Below, one piece after another: positions 39,687 through 41,444 of a stretch of DNA of 41,444 nt. The DNA comes from an uncultured Eubacteriales bacterium. Lineage in GTDB: Bacteria; Bacillota; Clostridia; Oscillospirales; Oscillospiraceae. Every line of letters begins with the position of its first letter. Position 1 is the stretch's first letter. Location: assembly GCA_949744075.1 (NCBI GenBank), contig CATJWI010000105.1, positions 1-41,444 of the forward strand. Reading direction: 5' to 3'. The notes beneath the pieces are model-generated. The model was not told where the DNA came from and made no database searches. It saw nothing but the letters and a program-made list of their open reading frames with translations. The translations under genes were made by a program, and so were the position numbers.

Positions 39687-40793
39687 TTACTTGCTGGCCT
39701 TCAGGGCCCGGATGGCCTCGGTGAGCATGGGGGTCACCTTGAAGATATCGCCCACGATGCCGTAGCTGGCCACCTCAAAGATGGGGGCAGCCTCGTTCTT
39801 GTTCACGGCGATGATGCACTCGGAGTCCTGCATGCCCGCCTTGTGCTGGATAGCACCGGAAATGCCCAGAGCCACGTAGATGCGGGGATGGACCGTCTTA
39901 CCCGTCTGGCCCACCTGATGATCGGCCTCGATCCAACCGGCGTCCACACAGGCGCGGGAGGCGCCTACCACGCCGCCCAGGGCGTTGGCCAGGTCCTGGG
40001 CCATGGCGATGCCCTTCTCCGGGTCCTTGCTGATGCCGCGGCCCACGGAGACCACCACGTCGGCCCCGATCAGGTCCACCATCTCCTTGGCGGCCTTCTT
40101 GATCTCCAGGATGTCCACGTGGATGTCGTCCTTGCTGAGCTTCACGTCCACCTTCTCCACCACAGTCTTGGCGGCGCCAGCCTCGTCAAAGGGCTGGGTC
40201 TGCATAACGCCGGGGCGCACGGTAGACATCTGGGGACGGAACCGGGGGCAGATGATGGTGGCCATCAGGTGACCGCCAAAGGCGGGACGGGTCATCTTCA
40301 GGTTGGTGTTCTCTTCGAAGATGGTGTTGTCCACGTCGATGGTGGAGGTGGTCTTCAAAAACTCCTTATACTTGGCCACGTCTACATCCAGGTGGGTGCA
40401 GTCGGCAGTGAGGCCGGTATGGAGCCGGGCAGCGCAGCGGGGGCCCAGGTCCCGGCCGATGTTGGTGGCGCCGATGAGGAAGATCTCGGGCTTCTTGTCC
40501 TCCACCAGGTCGCAGATGACCTTGGTGTAGCCGTCGGTGGTATAGTCCTTCAGCAGCTCGTGGTCGCAGTAGTAGACCTTGTCAGCACCGTAGCCGCCCA
40601 GGGCCTTCACGTATTCTTCCTTCACGCCGCTGCCCAGCACCACGCCGCACAGCTCCACGCCCAAGTCGTTGGCCAGCTTGCGGCCCTCGGAAAGCAGCTG
40701 GTAGCTGATGGACATGATCACGCCGTCTCTTTGCTCACAGAACACCCACACGCCCTTGAAGGCGGCGGTATCTTTACTATTGAATCCAGCCAT
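39687..40793 (-). CDS. etfA: Electron transfer flavoprotein alpha subunit
   Basis: 368 residues. EtfA binds FAD and with EtfB shuttles electrons between acyl-CoA dehydrogenases (or bifurcating partners) and the respiratory or ferredoxin pool. The N-terminal adenine-nucleotide-like domain starts FKGVWVFCEQRDGVIMSISYQLLSEGRKLANDLG. The C-terminal FAD domain shows VSVGRGISKDPEKGIAMAQDLANALGGVVGASRACVDAGWI, VGQTGKTVHPRIYVALGISGAIQHKAGM and IVGDIFKVTPMLTEAI, the family signature. The length is slightly above the usual 320-340, as in clostridial crotonyl-CoA-pathway EtfA. It lies 16 bp after etfB and ends at a strong terminator. It may belong to a butyrate-type bcd-etfBA operon continuing beyond the window. 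Confidence 0.95.
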   Translation of the reverse strand: MAGFNSKDTAAFKGVWVFCEQRDGVIMSISYQLLSEGRKLANDLGVELCGVVLGSGVKEEYVKALGGYGADKVYYCDHELLKDYTTDGYTKVICDLVEDKKPEIFLIGATNIGRDLGPRCAARLHTGLTADCTHLDVDVAKYKEFLKTTSTIDVDNTIFEENTNLKMTRPAFGGHLMATIICPRFRPQMSTVRPGVMQTQPFDEAGAAKTVVEKVDVKLSKDDIHVDILEIKKAAKEMVDLIGADVVVSVGRGISKDPEKGIAMAQDLANALGGVVGASRACVDAGWIEADHQVGQTGKTVHPRIYVALGISGAIQHKAGMQDSECIIAVNKNEAAPIFEVASYGIVGDIFKVTPMLTEAIRALKASK

Positions 40794-40809
40794 TGTTTTC
40801 CATCTCCTC

Positions 40810-41444
40810 TCAGATAATGTGCTTGGCGTCCAGGATGCCGATGAGCTGGTCCACGGTGGCCTTGTCGGCCCCCTCCAGCATCATGCCGGCGCCCTTCACC
40901 GGGGGGGAGAAGGACTTGTAGACGTTGGTGGGAGAGCCCTTGAGGCCGATGGTGTCGGCGTCGATGAGGGGCTCGTCTTTCAATGCCTCGTAATCAAAGA
41001 CATCCAGGGGTTTGGAATAGCACTCCATGATGCCGCCCACGGACATGTACCGGGGGGCGTTCAGCTCCTTGACGCAGGTGATGAGGCAGGGGGTCTGGGC
41101 CTTCAGGGTCATGTAGCCGTCCTCCAGGAGGCGCTTGACCACCACGGCGTTGCCCTCGGTCTTCACCTCAGCGGCATAGGAGATCTGGGGCAGATCCAAC
41201 TTCTCGGCGATCTGGGGACCCACCTGGGCGGTGTCGCCGTCGATGGCCTGCCGGCCGCAGAAGACGATGTCATCCTTATCCACGCCGATCTTGTGGATGG
41301 CGGCGGCGATGATCTGGGAGGTGGTGTAGGTATCAGAACCGCCGAACTCTCGGGCGGAGACCAGCACGGCCTTGTCGGCGCCCATGGCCAGCAGTTCCCG
41401 GAGCATGCCCTCGGCGGGCGGGGGGCCCATGGAGACCACGACCA
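40810..41444 (-). CDS. etfB: Electron transfer flavoprotein beta subunit (5' end outside window)
   Basis: The visible 211 codons are open to the window edge and lack the first ~50 residues of EtfB, so the gene is partial; the ORF-track GTG at 41439 is internal. Family segments: VSMGPPPAEGMLRELLAMGADKAVLVS, DKDDIVFCGRQAIDGDTAQVGPQIAEKLDLPQISYA (the nucleotide-binding loop of EtfB) and TPCLITCVKELNAPRYMSVGGIM. Partner of EtfA encoded 16 bp downstream. In bifurcating ETFs the beta subunit carries the second flavin; which type this is cannot be judged from the fragment. Upstream genes, possibly acyl-CoA dehydrogenase, are outside the window. Confidence 0.94.
   Translation of the reverse strand, partial: VVVSMGPPPAEGMLRELLAMGADKAVLVSAREFGGSDTYTTSQIIAAAIHKIGVDKDDIVFCGRQAIDGDTAQVGPQIAEKLDLPQISYAAEVKTEGNAVVVKRLLEDGYMTLKAQTPCLITCVKELNAPRYMSVGGIMECYSKPLDVFDYEALKDEPLIDADTIGLKGSPTNVYKSFSPPVKGAGMMLEGADKATVDQLIGILDAKHII

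Noticed and set aside
39843-40817. 324-residue plus ORF opposite etfA
   Set aside because: Shadow of a strongly supported etfA; no start signal or motif.

Overview
ORGANISM. The window looks like chromosomal DNA of a GC-rich, obligately anaerobic gut Clostridium relative. My best guess is an Oscillospiraceae-type lineage (Flavonifractor/Lawsonibacter-like), inferred without a database search. The pointers are a SCIFF peptide with its radical-SAM maturase (a Clostridia hallmark), a BadF/HgdC-type activase with its companion proteins, an EtfBA pair, Gram-positive lipoproteins, one S-layer-homology (SLH) protein, one sortase-anchored protein with a PQTG motif, and strong avoidance of TTA, CTA and TCA codons. 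LAYOUT. (1) 1-1795: a barnase-like RNase toxin gene overlapping its barstar-like immunity gene, lying between two diverged copies of a hairpin-forming repeat and without a delivery domain. (2) 1796-4753: three coupled genes that look like a split form of the large acyl-CoA dehydratase activase (two DUF2229/HgdB-like proteins plus a BadF/HgdC ATPase). (3) 5030-17776: a 12-gene same-strand block. It encodes a complete BMP-family ABC importer (lipoprotein, double ATPase, two permeases), three Gfo/Idh/MocA oxidoreductases, a fourth degenerate one, an amidohydrolase, two ROK-family proteins and an AraC regulator. It reads as an uptake and redox-catabolism locus for an unidentified sugar, glycoside or nucleoside-like compound. 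(4) 17854-25239, minus strand: a giant surface adhesin of about 2461 residues with a beta-helix stalk, a duplicated five-domain block of Cna-B/SpaA-like modules and a C-terminal sorting signal, preceded by a 185-nt leader holding two abutting perfect 22-bp palindromes. (5) 25761-28706: scfA (SCIFF precursor), a hairpin, scfB (maturase) and an overlapping Orn/Lys/Arg-decarboxylase-fold PLP enzyme. (6) 28783-33919: a small unknown protein, an SLH-anchored Cthe_2159-like beta-helix protein, and an ECF sigma factor coupled to a membrane protein. (7) 33988-36337, minus strand: a polar amino-acid ABC importer. (8) 36527-37663: a D,D-carboxypeptidase. (9) 37728-38395: remnants of an adenine deaminase gene and a LysR gene meeting head-on at a short inverted repeat. 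(10) 38412-39590: a CaCA cation antiporter behind a yybP-ykoY (Mn2+) riboswitch. (11) 39687-41444: etfA and the 3' part of etfB. HOW IT WORKS TOGETHER. The most coherent unit is the importer/oxidoreductase/kinase block, whose AraC gene could make it substrate-inducible. The most unusual items are that locus, the SCIFF peptide variant (a seventh cysteine, and Gly in place of the Thr reported as crosslink acceptor), the orphan barnase/barstar cassette and the adhesin leader. No tRNA, rRNA, CRISPR array or insertion sequence was recognised.
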